Assembly (NCBI RefSeq): GCF_963678635.1
Contig: NC_087068.1
Location: 4,156,001 to 4,220,000, forward strand
Length of the DNA: 64,000 nucleotides
Reading direction: 5' to 3'
From: Symsagittifera roscoffensis
Lineage: Eukaryota > Xenacoelomorpha > Acoela > Convolutidae
Part shown: positions 18,233 through 27,809 of the stretch, piece after piece
How the letters are laid out: each line of letters begins with the position of its first letter
Position numbering within the stretch: position 1 is the first letter of the stretch
Notes under the pieces: generated by a model
Database searches by the model: none
What the model was told of the DNA's origin: nothing
What the model saw: the letters and a program-made list of their open reading frames with translations, nothing else
Position numbers and translations under genes: made by a program

Positions 18233-20707
18233 ATGGACAATTTCAACCTGGATGAATTGATGGACCTGGCAGAGGCATATGTGGGACCGATGGTAGATGC
18301 GATCTATCGTCGGCTGATCGAACGAGACTTCGCTCTGGAGGACCCAGAGGTGGTCATGTTGCTGACCGCCTTGATCAACATCTTGGGGCACGACAACCGT
18401 GGGGACCGCCCCACGGAAGTCCTGTTGATGGCAGCATATGGAGAAAGAGGAGTACTAGACCGTCCGAACATGAGAGTGATGAGGTGGAGAAACGGGGCTC
18501 TCTCAGGGAGTGACTTGGCGAATGAGCCTGGGTTGGGAAGTTCTAGGACTTACCAACCAGGTGAGATGCCAATTCCCTCTAAGCCTAAACCTGGGCTGAC
18601 GAGAATGCATCGGGAGATGAACAGCGAGGCGACCTCGTCTGGTTCACCACTGAGAGCAGCTGTGCCACCAAAAGGGGCGAAAGTAACACAGAAGGTTCAG
18701 ACGAACCAAACCATACAAGATCTGGACGAGATGAACGATCAACTGAGGAGTACGAAGAAGGAGTTAGACGATATGACGAAGACCATGCTGGCGATGGAGG
18801 AAGACCGGGACATGTGGAGAAAGTTGTTTAAAGACTGCAACAAAAAACAGGGTCAAGAGATCGAACGCTTAAGGCAGGAATACAAAGAGCGATCGGAACA
18901 GGCGGCGTTGACGACGTCCATTGAGAAAGTGATACCTGCAAGGGATATTCCTCGTGGGCAGTCCCCGATGGAGCTCTTGACACCTCGAGAAATGAGTCAA
19001 ACAACGGAGACACGGCTTCCAGCAGAGACGAACCGAGTAACAATCCCGGATCCTAGTGACACCTTGGGTGATCCCGTCGTAGAACAGACAGTGAGAAAAC
19101 TGATAGAGACAGCTGGACGATTGGTCGCTAACAAGAATGCACCAGGTTCCGGGGTGACTGCACCCTATGGAACGATTGACGATACGGGCAGAGTACAACT
19201 CTCCCAGACAGTAATCAGACAAGGGATGAGTAAGGTGACACCACTCATGGGGAACTCGAGAATCCCAGAGAGGAAAGTAAGGAAGATGCCAGCGAAGAAA
19301 GTGTCTCGTGTAATAGACGTGCAGAAGAATAATCAATTGAAGTATAATTTCACGGGAGTTCCGGAGACAGATCCGAGAGCCTGCTTCAATCGAGCTACCT
19401 GGAGCCCGGCTGTGAACCTGCAGCAACCACCACTCGGGACATCTCACCTGATATTGGGAGACAGCTTAGTCAGAGTGCTGTCGAATTTGAGGACCTCATG
19501 GGTCACCACGGTGATGGCCTTTAAAGGCGCGACGATTGCCCAATTATATCGCATGGTGGAGCTGATGAATCCAGGGAAGATACCCAATGTGATGATCTTA
19601 GTTGGGACGAATGATATCTCCAGAGGATCAGATGAGCAGGAAGCACTGTGGGAATCAATGATGGTGTGTTTGTTTACTACTCTCTGGCAGAAGTTCAGTT
19701 GCGCGGTACTGACCGTTTGCACGGTGCCAATGAACGCAAGAAGCCTGACAGCATCAGGAAGAAGGCACAACGAGGGAGTCATGAGATGGAACAACATCTT
19801 GAGAAACCTAGCAAATCGAAATGCCGGAAGAATGATCCTCATGGACATTGAACATGAATTGAGAGCCATGGATCAAGCCAGACTGACCACAGATGGCATC
19901 CACTTCGACAGTGTCGAAGGACAAGCTTGGTTGAATCGAGTCTTCCAAGAACGGTTGGATGAGCTGGAAGCAGAACTCTTTGACACAGGAGTGCTGAAGG
20001 AAGAGGGAACGGTGAGTGATACGGTGATCACCACCTTTGTGCCTCCTAACCTGGAAACACGCTTGGGTACGGTCCCAGCCGTCACAAATTACCGGCAACA
20101 AAGCTCCGGTGAACCAGGTCGAAGAACAGACGTACAAGATCGGTTGGGAGAAGCACCGATGAGGAGGACAATTCATCCTAGGAAAAGGATAGGACCTGTC
20201 AACCAACCAATCGAGGAAGTAGCAGGCACATCCAGATCGGACACTAGATCGGAGACGACGAGTACCAGTCGAGAGGAGAGACCGAGCAGAGGCTCATTGA
20301 TGTGGTCGCGATCCATACCGTCTCCTTGGCATATATACAAAGGCGAACTAATGAAGCTGGACCTACAGAGAGTGAGCTTCATCGAAGATGCAAGGAGGAT
20401 GCTGAATGGAGCGACGCTATCCGTCAGCAGATTGTACTCGATAACCGGCGTAGACTGGTTGATAGCCGCTAGCATAAATTTCAGCTCCACGACGGCCTTG
20501 AGATTTGCCGACTTGGAGGGACTGCCCTCCAACAACACAATAGGACCTGTGAATGCAAGACCGTTGCAAGATGTGAGATTGAACCATGATGAGAGGAATC
20601 GTGAAGAAAGACCAGGAAGACAAAGCAAAGCAATGCAAAGACAAAGCAGAGATGAGAAAGGCCAAAATCATGGTAGTAGCGAATTCAGAGTTCGTGTACA
20701 CCTCTAA
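18233..20707 (+). CDS. SGNH/GDSL hydrolase protein of the element (824 aa)
   Basis: A separate frame starting at ATG 18233. Residues about 158-225 are coiled coil. Residues about 403-580 form an SGNH hydrolase domain: block I GDSLV with the nucleophile Ser411, block II Gly432 (FKGATI), block III GTND at 458-461 and block V DGIH with Asp554 and His557. All four catalytic blocks are present in the right order and spacing, so an active esterase or lipase-like enzyme is plausible; the substrate is unknown. SGNH esterases are known in some LINE ORF1 proteins (CR1/L2 group) but are not a standard part of gypsy elements. N- and C-terminal regions are charged and not recognised. The last 122 bases overlap the next frame. 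Confidence 0.85.
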   Translation: MDNFNLDELMDLAEAYVGPMVDAIYRRLIERDFALEDPEVVMLLTALINILGHDNRGDRPTEVLLMAAYGERGVLDRPNMRVMRWRNGALSGSDLANEPGLGSSRTYQPGEMPIPSKPKPGLTRMHREMNSEATSSGSPLRAAVPPKGAKVTQKVQTNQTIQDLDEMNDQLRSTKKELDDMTKTMLAMEEDRDMWRKLFKDCNKKQGQEIERLRQEYKERSEQAALTTSIEKVIPARDIPRGQSPMELLTPREMSQTTETRLPAETNRVTIPDPSDTLGDPVVEQTVRKLIETAGRLVANKNAPGSGVTAPYGTIDDTGRVQLSQTVIRQGMSKVTPLMGNSRIPERKVRKMPAKKVSRVIDVQKNNQLKYNFTGVPETDPRACFNRATWSPAVNLQQPPLGTSHLILGDSLVRVLSNLRTSWVTTVMAFKGATIAQLYRMVELMNPGKIPNVMILVGTNDISRGSDEQEALWESMMVCLFTTLWQKFSCAVLTVCTVPMNARSLTASGRRHNEGVMRWNNILRNLANRNAGRMILMDIEHELRAMDQARLTTDGIHFDSVEGQAWLNRVFQERLDELEAELFDTGVLKEEGTVSDTVITTFVPPNLETRLGTVPAVTNYRQQSSGEPGRRTDVQDRLGEAPMRRTIHPRKRIGPVNQPIEEVAGTSRSDTRSETTSTSREERPSRGSLMWSRSIPSPWHIYKGELMKLDLQRVSFIEDARRMLNGATLSVSRLYSITGVDWLIAASINFSSTTALRFADLEGLPSNNTIGPVNARPLQDVRLNHDERNREERPGRQSKAMQRQSRDEKGQNHGSSEFRVRVHL

Positions 20708-23700
20708 GTCTTTGTTTTGGCCGGACGTCATAATGCTGGCCGCAGTTGACCTAGACCTATTGCAATCAGTGTCATTGGCTATAGGGGTACAAAGGCAGAC
20801 AGAAATGAACCCGATAACGATTGTGTTTGCTGGCATCAACGACCATCTACACAGTAGAGGTTTTCTGAGCAGGCTCAGAGATCCTGCAACAGCAGAAAAC
20901 GCAGTATGGCCAGCGATAAAAGACATCCTGGAGTCGATGGGTGAAGTGGTAGACGCGACAAAGGAGGGGTCATTCAATAAAGTGACGTTGAGAGTAGTAT
21001 TTGCGTTGTCTCCGGGATATGCACATCTCCCGGATGGACTGAAATTTGTGTATGCAATGGTAGCCTTACTTTCGGAGGGAAAATATGATGTGATCATATC
21101 AGCCCCGAATCGCATGATAGAAATGGAGAACCTGAGGCCACTTAAGGCTGAACTGCCTGCAGTATGGTCAGATATCTCAAACGCGATGAGAGGGTTCAAG
21201 GACCACGCGCTACACATGTTGGTGTTGGACGAAGTGCTGGGGTTGGAACTGTCCAACTTCAGTCGGCAACTCAAACTGAAACCAGGAATAGATGACGACC
21301 ATCGAGTGATCACGGCGATGTCCAACGACTTGTGGTTCCGAGCAATGGAAGTGGCGAGTGAAGACACGAGAAGAAAGAATTCACTAGAGACGAGAGCTCA
21401 TCTGGAAGCGATGGTGCTGAGAACCAAGCCGGAAGCAAACCAGTGGCTACACCTGAATCCGAGAGTAGCGGCATTGGGTGCAGATGCTTTTCAGCAAGGA
21501 ACAGTAATTATCACTAAGATACACGCCTACTTGTTGAAGGAGGTGAACCTGGCGGAAAATGCCGGAGAAAAGACAGCTGAGTTCGTGAACAGAATGTGTC
21601 AGATTACTCTGGAAACCTTCTGGACCCAGGAAGTGAAGGGACAGGAGGGATTTGAAAGGACAGATAGCATGCTAGAAGGGTTGGGAGCCGGATGGACCGC
21701 GTCCTTCTTGGCAAAAGTTTACCCGAAAGTCTCGCACTATTTGATAAAGGAATTGCTCCAAGCAGTAGTGAAAGTATCGATAGTGGAATTAATAGCCTTG
21801 TTCGTGACGTTCGGAGCGGAGAGTTTTGTAAAAGGACCGGCGATACTGCTTACGGATGGAATACAGAACCTGCGACTAGGAAACTTGGGAGGACTGATGA
21901 AACTGGCACGTTGTCCAGAGCAGATGAAAGAGAGAGTGAGGAATCTGGATATGAAGAAATCCACAGACTCGTGGAACAAAATAAGAGACCTGAGACACAT
22001 TCTTATCCAGTATCTCTTGCAGCAGAATCGCTTTGGAACCGGAGAAGACGAGACAATTGAAAGAGAGGAAGATGTTAGACGACATGTTGGAGGCATGCCG
22101 CTGTTAACAGATTTGAGCTTAGCTATGAGAATCGATCCCTTGGCGCTGATCAGAGGAGTCACGGAGTTCGTGACAGTGATCTATGGACCAGCAGTCACCT
22201 TTGCGTTCCCTGACGTTAAAGTGGAAGCATATAGGAGGTCGGTGTTGCACCTGAACCTCATATTGGCAGTGGACGGTAGTACACTGAACTGGTGTGAGCA
22301 GCATGCATTGCGAGAGCTCATGAGTGAAGATCTGTTATTTGTGAAAATATCGGAGCCAGAGATGACAGTCATCAATTTTGACGATCACTTCTGTGACCGC
22401 ATGGGAGAAGTAGAAAGAGGGCACATCGAGGTGTTTCCAAAGCTTTGGAATCTGAGGCCCTATGACAAAACGAATGGTGAAATGACCAGAGTGCCTCGTC
22501 TCACAGCAGCCTATCACAAAGTGAGAGAAGAGACGAAGGACTGGGGCGATTACAAGAAGCTACCGGAGGCAATCCCTGAATTCCCTCTGATAAGAAGGAT
22601 GCTGCTCGGAGCAGTCTCCGTAGTACAAACTCCTAGATTGAGAGCATTCGAAGCCAATGAAAGGAGAGTAGGGAATTTCATGGGAACGATGGATCCATAC
22701 TTCGTAGGGAGAAATGCCGCCGTGTTGCAGTACACACGATTTGCATACACGGATCAAGCGACGAGAAGGCGAATAAGCAACGCCGCTACTCCCAAGCCTG
22801 GAAGATTTGATGAGGAATGGAAAGGACTAGGCTTAGCTCCGATGAGAATGAGAGGCAGGACAGAATTGCCTGAAGCCTCATTGATCCTGACCAGTGTGAG
22901 GAAGGAGATGAAAGTTGGAGGAGTATTGCAGACGAGAACTTTCCTAGCACCCTTCGGCTGCGAAGAAATCAAAGTGGTCCATGGAGAAGAGGAAGATAAA
23001 TCGGCCGGTACATTGCTCATACCCAGATTCCATGAAGAAGCCGACAATGACGAACAAGGACCATCGAACTCGAATAAGGATAAGTCAGAAGGAGATGACG
23101 GACAGGGTGGAAGCCGTCAGACTGAAGAACCCATGCAACAAGATCAAGCTGGTGGGGAAGACGACAGGGCATCAACAGGAGGAGCATCCAGCCTGGATTT
23201 CAATATCTTCAGTGATCTTGAGAATAATGCAGACATGTTGGGAACGACTGAGCCAGCGGATGAAGGCATCTCGACACTGGAACCTCCGTCAGCCTTTGAG
23301 GAAATGAAACGGAATTTGCCGGAGAGCAGCTCTCCTGGCAATTCAAGAAATAACGACCAAAGAATCCTCATGGAATCACCTCGAAGGAGAAGAATAGAGG
23401 CCTCAGCCAGAGTACCTTTCTTGGGAACGCTGCCCGAAGAAGAATGGGAAGTACATCACCGAGACCACGAGAGTAGGACGGGATGTAAGCTGGACAGAGT
23501 GGTGTTCATGGAAGAAGTCTGGACTGTGATTCAGAGCTATGGGACCCAGTCCATTCTCAAAACAGGTCTCAATCAACCCTTGATGAGAGAAGTACTTGAC
23601 AAACTTGATGAGTGTGAAGGGAGACTGAGTGAGTTATTGATCGACTCAGCCACTGATGAGAGTGAAGCGAATTCTCCCATCAAGATGACACCGCAGGACA

Positions 23701-25181
23701 ATGAAGGAGAGGTGGTGTACCTGTCAAGGACCAGGAGAGGAACGATGCGATCGAAAATGGTGATTGATAAAATCAATGCGATGAAAATGAAGTTAGGCAG
23801 CAGAGTGATGCCGAGGAGAATTGGAAAGACGAAAGTGGATTCAGAAATATCGATGAAAGCTGGTAACTCAGCGAAAAGGAAGCGAGTCGAAGAAGTCATG
23901 GATTTGGGGCAGGGTGATTATCAATTGTCTGGCACAGATAGAATATTAACTGATATAGCGATGGTGCCACCCATTCTCATAGCAGGGATAAAGTCAACCG
24001 GTTATAAATCCAAAAGGAGTGACCGCACTCTGACTGGAGCAACTTTAGAAATGGAAATACTCAGTCAATGTGGAGAGAGTAAAATGAGGGACTTCAAACC
24101 ATCTCCCATGAATCATGGAAAAGGAAGTGTTGCAGGACAACTGACACCAGTGGAATACAACCGACTAACAGTGTCGGAGACAGTGTCGATAGATGAACCC
24201 ACCGGTGGATACATGGAGATGTTGGAATACCGGAACTCGGCTAGAGGGTATGTAATGGCCCTGGAAGACGAAAAAGCCATGGAGGGTTATCTGGAAATGA
24301 TGTTGCAAGGCACCACCCTCAAGCAGAAGGCGTATGGAACTTTGGCGTCGTCTGACGTAGAGGCGGAGACGATCGAGCAGTTAGTGAGCCTTCCATGGAA
24401 AGCAGTAGTATTGAGGTATTTCGAAGAAGAAATGAGGACTACGCCAAGAATACATGCTCTCGTGGCAGTACCTTACGTAAGGACAGAATTACAACTCAGG
24501 CTCGCCTGGTGCATGATGGGACTGACTCGCGAAGAATATGATTCAGAAGAAAGGAAGAGATCAAAGGAGGAAAAAGTTTTCCTTATGACGAATCTGAGGG
24601 ATCTGATAGTCCAGGAGGGAGCAGCAGTAGCGTGTGCAAAGCGGAGAGACGCTCTCTGTTTCATTCGATTCCTGATAGAGCAGATTTCAGGACCTGCATT
24701 AAACACTTGTGTTAAAATGTTGAGGGAAGGCGATGAGCGAACGAAAGCCATGTTCTTACTAGCAATGCTGGATATGCAGCAAAGTAAACCGATGAGGGTG
24801 AACATGAAAGAACCTGAAGAATTGGAACCCATGAAAAAGATAGACGAGATCAGGAGATTCTCAAACAAGGAGTTGAGGCTCACTAAAGAATCTATGGGAG
24901 CATTGCCGAAATCCAGTGAATACTGTGGACCGATCAAGAAGAAGTCATATAGCTATGTGTCCGGGATTATAGGGATAGCATACAATCCTTTCCTGAGTGA
25001 AGACATACGCGATTGCTTCTTTGATTATGAGCAGGCGGTGTTACTAAGATTCTGGACGTCCAGAATTGTGACGACTAAGAGCGTTAACAATCCACAGGCC
25101 AAATTGGGATTGGTCTTGGAAGAAGAGGTGACTGCACCTTCAGTACCAAAATCCGACAAGAGAGTGGACTTTGGGTTATGA
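20586..25181 (+). CDS. 1531-aa protein with a degenerate SGNH-like N-terminal domain
   Basis: The frame begins ATGATG at 20586 inside the preceding gene, one base out of phase, and stops at TGA 25179-25181. Residues 28-250 show an SGNH-like layout: ANSEF (32-36) in place of GDS, GIND at 83-86 as block III, and IDDDH with Asp236 and His239 as block V. The Ser is kept in ANS but the Gly-Asp before it is not. Residues about 800-920 are acidic, Ser/Gln-rich linker. The remainder (about 300-800 and 920-1531) has regular helical patterns but no family I recognise. Hydrophobic stretches near residues 395-415 could be buried helices. The same frame continues past TGA into the next 601 codons. Confidence 0.75.
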   Translation: MMRGIVKKDQEDKAKQCKDKAEMRKAKIMVVANSEFVYTSKSLFWPDVIMLAAVDLDLLQSVSLAIGVQRQTEMNPITIVFAGINDHLHSRGFLSRLRDPATAENAVWPAIKDILESMGEVVDATKEGSFNKVTLRVVFALSPGYAHLPDGLKFVYAMVALLSEGKYDVIISAPNRMIEMENLRPLKAELPAVWSDISNAMRGFKDHALHMLVLDEVLGLELSNFSRQLKLKPGIDDDHRVITAMSNDLWFRAMEVASEDTRRKNSLETRAHLEAMVLRTKPEANQWLHLNPRVAALGADAFQQGTVIITKIHAYLLKEVNLAENAGEKTAEFVNRMCQITLETFWTQEVKGQEGFERTDSMLEGLGAGWTASFLAKVYPKVSHYLIKELLQAVVKVSIVELIALFVTFGAESFVKGPAILLTDGIQNLRLGNLGGLMKLARCPEQMKERVRNLDMKKSTDSWNKIRDLRHILIQYLLQQNRFGTGEDETIEREEDVRRHVGGMPLLTDLSLAMRIDPLALIRGVTEFVTVIYGPAVTFAFPDVKVEAYRRSVLHLNLILAVDGSTLNWCEQHALRELMSEDLLFVKISEPEMTVINFDDHFCDRMGEVERGHIEVFPKLWNLRPYDKTNGEMTRVPRLTAAYHKVREETKDWGDYKKLPEAIPEFPLIRRMLLGAVSVVQTPRLRAFEANERRVGNFMGTMDPYFVGRNAAVLQYTRFAYTDQATRRRISNAATPKPGRFDEEWKGLGLAPMRMRGRTELPEASLILTSVRKEMKVGGVLQTRTFLAPFGCEEIKVVHGEEEDKSAGTLLIPRFHEEADNDEQGPSNSNKDKSEGDDGQGGSRQTEEPMQQDQAGGEDDRASTGGASSLDFNIFSDLENNADMLGTTEPADEGISTLEPPSAFEEMKRNLPESSSPGNSRNNDQRILMESPRRRRIEASARVPFLGTLPEEEWEVHHRDHESRTGCKLDRVVFMEEVWTVIQSYGTQSILKTGLNQPLMREVLDKLDECEGRLSELLIDSATDESEANSPIKMTPQDNEGEVVYLSRTRRGTMRSKMVIDKINAMKMKLGSRVMPRRIGKTKVDSEISMKAGNSAKRKRVEEVMDLGQGDYQLSGTDRILTDIAMVPPILIAGIKSTGYKSKRSDRTLTGATLEMEILSQCGESKMRDFKPSPMNHGKGSVAGQLTPVEYNRLTVSETVSIDEPTGGYMEMLEYRNSARGYVMALEDEKAMEGYLEMMLQGTTLKQKAYGTLASSDVEAETIEQLVSLPWKAVVLRYFEEEMRTTPRIHALVAVPYVRTELQLRLAWCMMGLTREEYDSEERKRSKEEKVFLMTNLRDLIVQEGAAVACAKRRDALCFIRFLIEQISGPALNTCVKMLREGDERTKAMFLLAMLDMQQSKPMRVNMKEPEELEPMKKIDEIRRFSNKELRLTKESMGALPKSSEYCGPIKKKSYSYVSGIIGIAYNPFLSEDIRDCFFDYEQAVLLRFWTSRIVTTKSVNNPQAKLGLVLEEEVTAPSVPKSDKRVDFGL

Positions 25182-26987
25182 TTCTCAGATGAATTACTGA
25201 GAACGAGCTTTATGGCAGTGTGGGAATTGATGAAGCCATCATGGTGTCCTAGTCCCAACGCTGACTCAATATTACGGGCGACACAAGACATACAGAGGGA
25301 ACTGAATGCGGACTGTAACCTGCGTGACCTCAACATCATATATAATGTGATGATAACAGCCTCTAAGAGCAACGGAGAAGATAAAGTGGAGTTGCCTGGC
25401 TGGGGACCAGAAGACTGGGTTAAACCTGGTAGCTGTCTGGCGGAAGTCTGTGGACTAGAGGGTCACGTTTGTGGAAGTCTAGACTGTGTGAAAACCCTGG
25501 AGAAACAACACAAGCAATTGACAGTATTGTTTGGAAATGTAGTGATGAAAGCAAGAACGGAAACGGAACTGATAGCAGATTGCCATGGAGGAACCGATGT
25601 GAATCTAGTGACAGCACTAGGATTCTACAGCATGTTTGGTTCTTTAGAGTCACTATTGAATCTAGAACAGAAACATGAGATGGTCACAGCCATCAGCGTA
25701 GAAGTATTCCCAGGAGTTCTGCAGACTGAGCAGAAGTATATAGGAAAATGGAGGGAAGCAATCGAAACAGAGATGAACATCAGACACAGCGAAAGTTATT
25801 GTAGACCATCAGGAGCACGATATTTGGTGGGTTCAACGTTGGCTCCAATGTGCAAGAGCAGATACCCTGTACATTTCGTGGCTGTGGACGTGAAGAGTAC
25901 AAGAACGATCGTGGATCAAGCTTTCTCAGTGCCAAAGTGCGTGAGATTGGCGAGAATGTCTGAAAAGTCTTACGAGTTACTATGTAAGATGTTCTCAGCA
26001 GTTCCAGAGAGAACCAAAGAGGAGTTGGAGTCAATACTAGGAAAGAAGTTCATGGGATATGTGAGCGGGAACTTCAGTGACTTTGAAAAACAGAAACAGA
26101 GAGGATCAACTGTCACAGATTACAATGCAGTAGACGAGAATGATGAAATCCACCGAGTGATGATGGAAGTGGAACCATTGCTGGAAGCTTCAGGAAAACG
26201 CAATTGGAGGAGCATCATGTTGACACATGACGAGTTTCCTTGCCACTGCTTGCTGCAGACCTGGTGGTATCCCAAGCGTAGTAATTTGGTGTTGATCTGG
26301 GACTCTGGAGAGCTGCTCTCCATGGGTTTACCAGATTCATCACAGCCCATAACAATAGTGATAGTGGGAGTTATGATGGCGATACGATGGCTGGAAGCTC
26401 ATGTGAGAGAAATTAATAGACAGGAGGCACCGACGAGAGAACAATTGCAGAAATTAGATTGTCTAAAAAATTTAGATCTTTTTGAGACAATGTGCAAAGT
26501 TCTAAACATTCCGATGGAAGTGAAGAAGATATGGGCAAGAAAACGATTGATGCCATGGTTCAGAGCTAACATGACTGCATGGTTGTACGAGTATGCGAAA
26601 AAGCATATGTCGAAGTATGGCAGAGTATACAGTGAATATCAGCTGGACATTGGGGCAGGAGCTTTCAAGCGAGCTTTCGTGACCCATCGGAATGCAGTGA
26701 CCACCGCTGTGAAAAGAATTTCCAGGACGAGCGAGCGTAGTGGAAATGAGAAGGCAGAGATGCTGAAAGAAGATTTGGAGAGAAACGTGACGTTGTGTCT
26801 CCACAACAGCTTCTGTAGAAACAGAGAATCAAACGTGGATCCCCTACCTTGCTGTAAACAGAGGGTGGAAGAGCAGAAGTGTTGGAGGACGGCTTCCAAC
26901 AGCGTCAGGATAGTCAATGACGTGCTACAAGACACGGAAACCGAAAGTGCGGAGTCAGTGTCACAGGAGGAGGAAATGGAGCATTGA
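25182..26987 (+). CDS. Unrecognised C-terminal block (601 aa) in frame after TGA
   Basis: The stretch is open in the same frame as the preceding protein, separated only by one TGA. A possible ATG is at 25212, so independent initiation cannot be ruled out. Cysteine-rich segments occur near residues 80-100 (CLAEVCG, CGSLDC) and near the C-terminus (CLHNSFC, CCKQ). One hydrophobic run (ITIVIVGVMMAI, near 26350) could be a membrane or core helix. There is no signal peptide, so it does not look like an envelope protein. I do not recognise the family; it may complete the function of the 1531-aa protein. Confidence 0.7.
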   Translation, partial: FSDELLRTSFMAVWELMKPSWCPSPNADSILRATQDIQRELNADCNLRDLNIIYNVMITASKSNGEDKVELPGWGPEDWVKPGSCLAEVCGLEGHVCGSLDCVKTLEKQHKQLTVLFGNVVMKARTETELIADCHGGTDVNLVTALGFYSMFGSLESLLNLEQKHEMVTAISVEVFPGVLQTEQKYIGKWREAIETEMNIRHSESYCRPSGARYLVGSTLAPMCKSRYPVHFVAVDVKSTRTIVDQAFSVPKCVRLARMSEKSYELLCKMFSAVPERTKEELESILGKKFMGYVSGNFSDFEKQKQRGSTVTDYNAVDENDEIHRVMMEVEPLLEASGKRNWRSIMLTHDEFPCHCLLQTWWYPKRSNLVLIWDSGELLSMGLPDSSQPITIVIVGVMMAIRWLEAHVREINRQEAPTREQLQKLDCLKNLDLFETMCKVLNIPMEVKKIWARKRLMPWFRANMTAWLYEYAKKHMSKYGRVYSEYQLDIGAGAFKRAFVTHRNAVTTAVKRISRTSERSGNEKAEMLKEDLERNVTLCLHNSFCRNRESNVDPLPCCKQRVEEQKCWRTASNSVRIVNDVLQDTETESAESVSQEEEMEH

Positions 26988-27796
26988 CGAATGGTCGAGA
27001 AAACAAGAGGCGGCAAGAAAGAAAATTAGAAGAATTTAGAAGTTTTAGAACTTCTAAACGACGAAAAAAGAGGAGAACAAAGGAATGATGAAGAAAAGTC
27101 AAAACTCAGAATTGTTTTATGTGTGTGAAAAACTCAAGTGAGAAACCAAGCAACCAAGTTGAAATTGAAAACTGAAACATTTTTGTTGAGTTTTGAAATT
27201 GTTGCATTTATAAATTTGCATTTTGGTTTTAGTTGAAGTGGCTTTAGAGACACTCACTTATTATTTATTTAGAAAGGCTTAAGAGGAGAGTATATTTAAA
27301 TGTTTCAGCCTGCATTATTGTTTTTAATCACTTAGGAAGACTGATCACTTTGTGGTGACATGAAAAACTTGAGTAACTTCTTGAGGAGGGAGGTTGTTGC
27401 ATTGTTCTTTCTAACCACAAGGTTTTTTGGTTTTAATATTCAGGACAATAAACAAGCAAGATTTCCGAAGGGAAGGAGCATAGTAGGATAATTTTAGCTT
27501 GTTGGTTGGCAGGACTGTCCTGCAAGCCAACACCTTTTAAATCTAGGAGAAAAAGCTTTAATCGGGACATTGACACTGGAAGTCAGAAAATATGTTTTAT
27601 CTTAAGTCATATCCTCAGAGTGCAGATTAATGAGAGAATTTGAAGGCTATAGTGATGTAGTATGATGCCATTTATATTCTGCAGTGAGTCGATGTGACGT
27701 AGATAAAGGTAATTTCGTGCATTTTGTAAATTCTGTTCGATGACACTGTATCCATTTTACGAACATAGAGCGATTCAATGAGGACATTGACCGGAC
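26988..27796 (+). other. 3' untranslated region of the element
   Basis: 809 bases without a credible gene. The region is AT-rich, unlike the coding part. The clearest structure is a hairpin at 27500-27532. The polypurine-tract-like motif follows directly. Confidence 0.65.
27500..27532 (+). other. 16-bp near-perfect hairpin in the element 3' UTR
   Basis: TGTTGGTTGGCAGGAC is followed by an almost exact complement (TGTCCTGCAAGCCAACA), with two mismatches and essentially no loop. It could fold in the genomic RNA. It lies about 280 bases before the 3' LTR. Confidence 0.65.
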
Positions 27797-27809
27797 TGTC
27801 CGGGGAGTA
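27797..27809 (+). other. Polypurine-tract-like site beside the 3' LTR
   Basis: TGTCCGGGGAGTA immediately precedes the TG of the 3' LTR. The GGGGAG purine run fits a plus-strand primer site, although it is short. The 11-mer TGTCCGGGGAG is repeated four more times inside the coding region. Confidence 0.55.

Noticed and set aside
8228-26987. TGA as a reassigned sense codon in this genome
   Set aside because: SNRNP27 ends at TGA at its conserved C-terminus, and several frames end properly at TGA, so the standard code fits.
25182-26987. An envelope-like protein as the last gene of the element
   Set aside because: No signal peptide, no clear C-terminal membrane anchor and no furin-like site; only one hydrophobic run.
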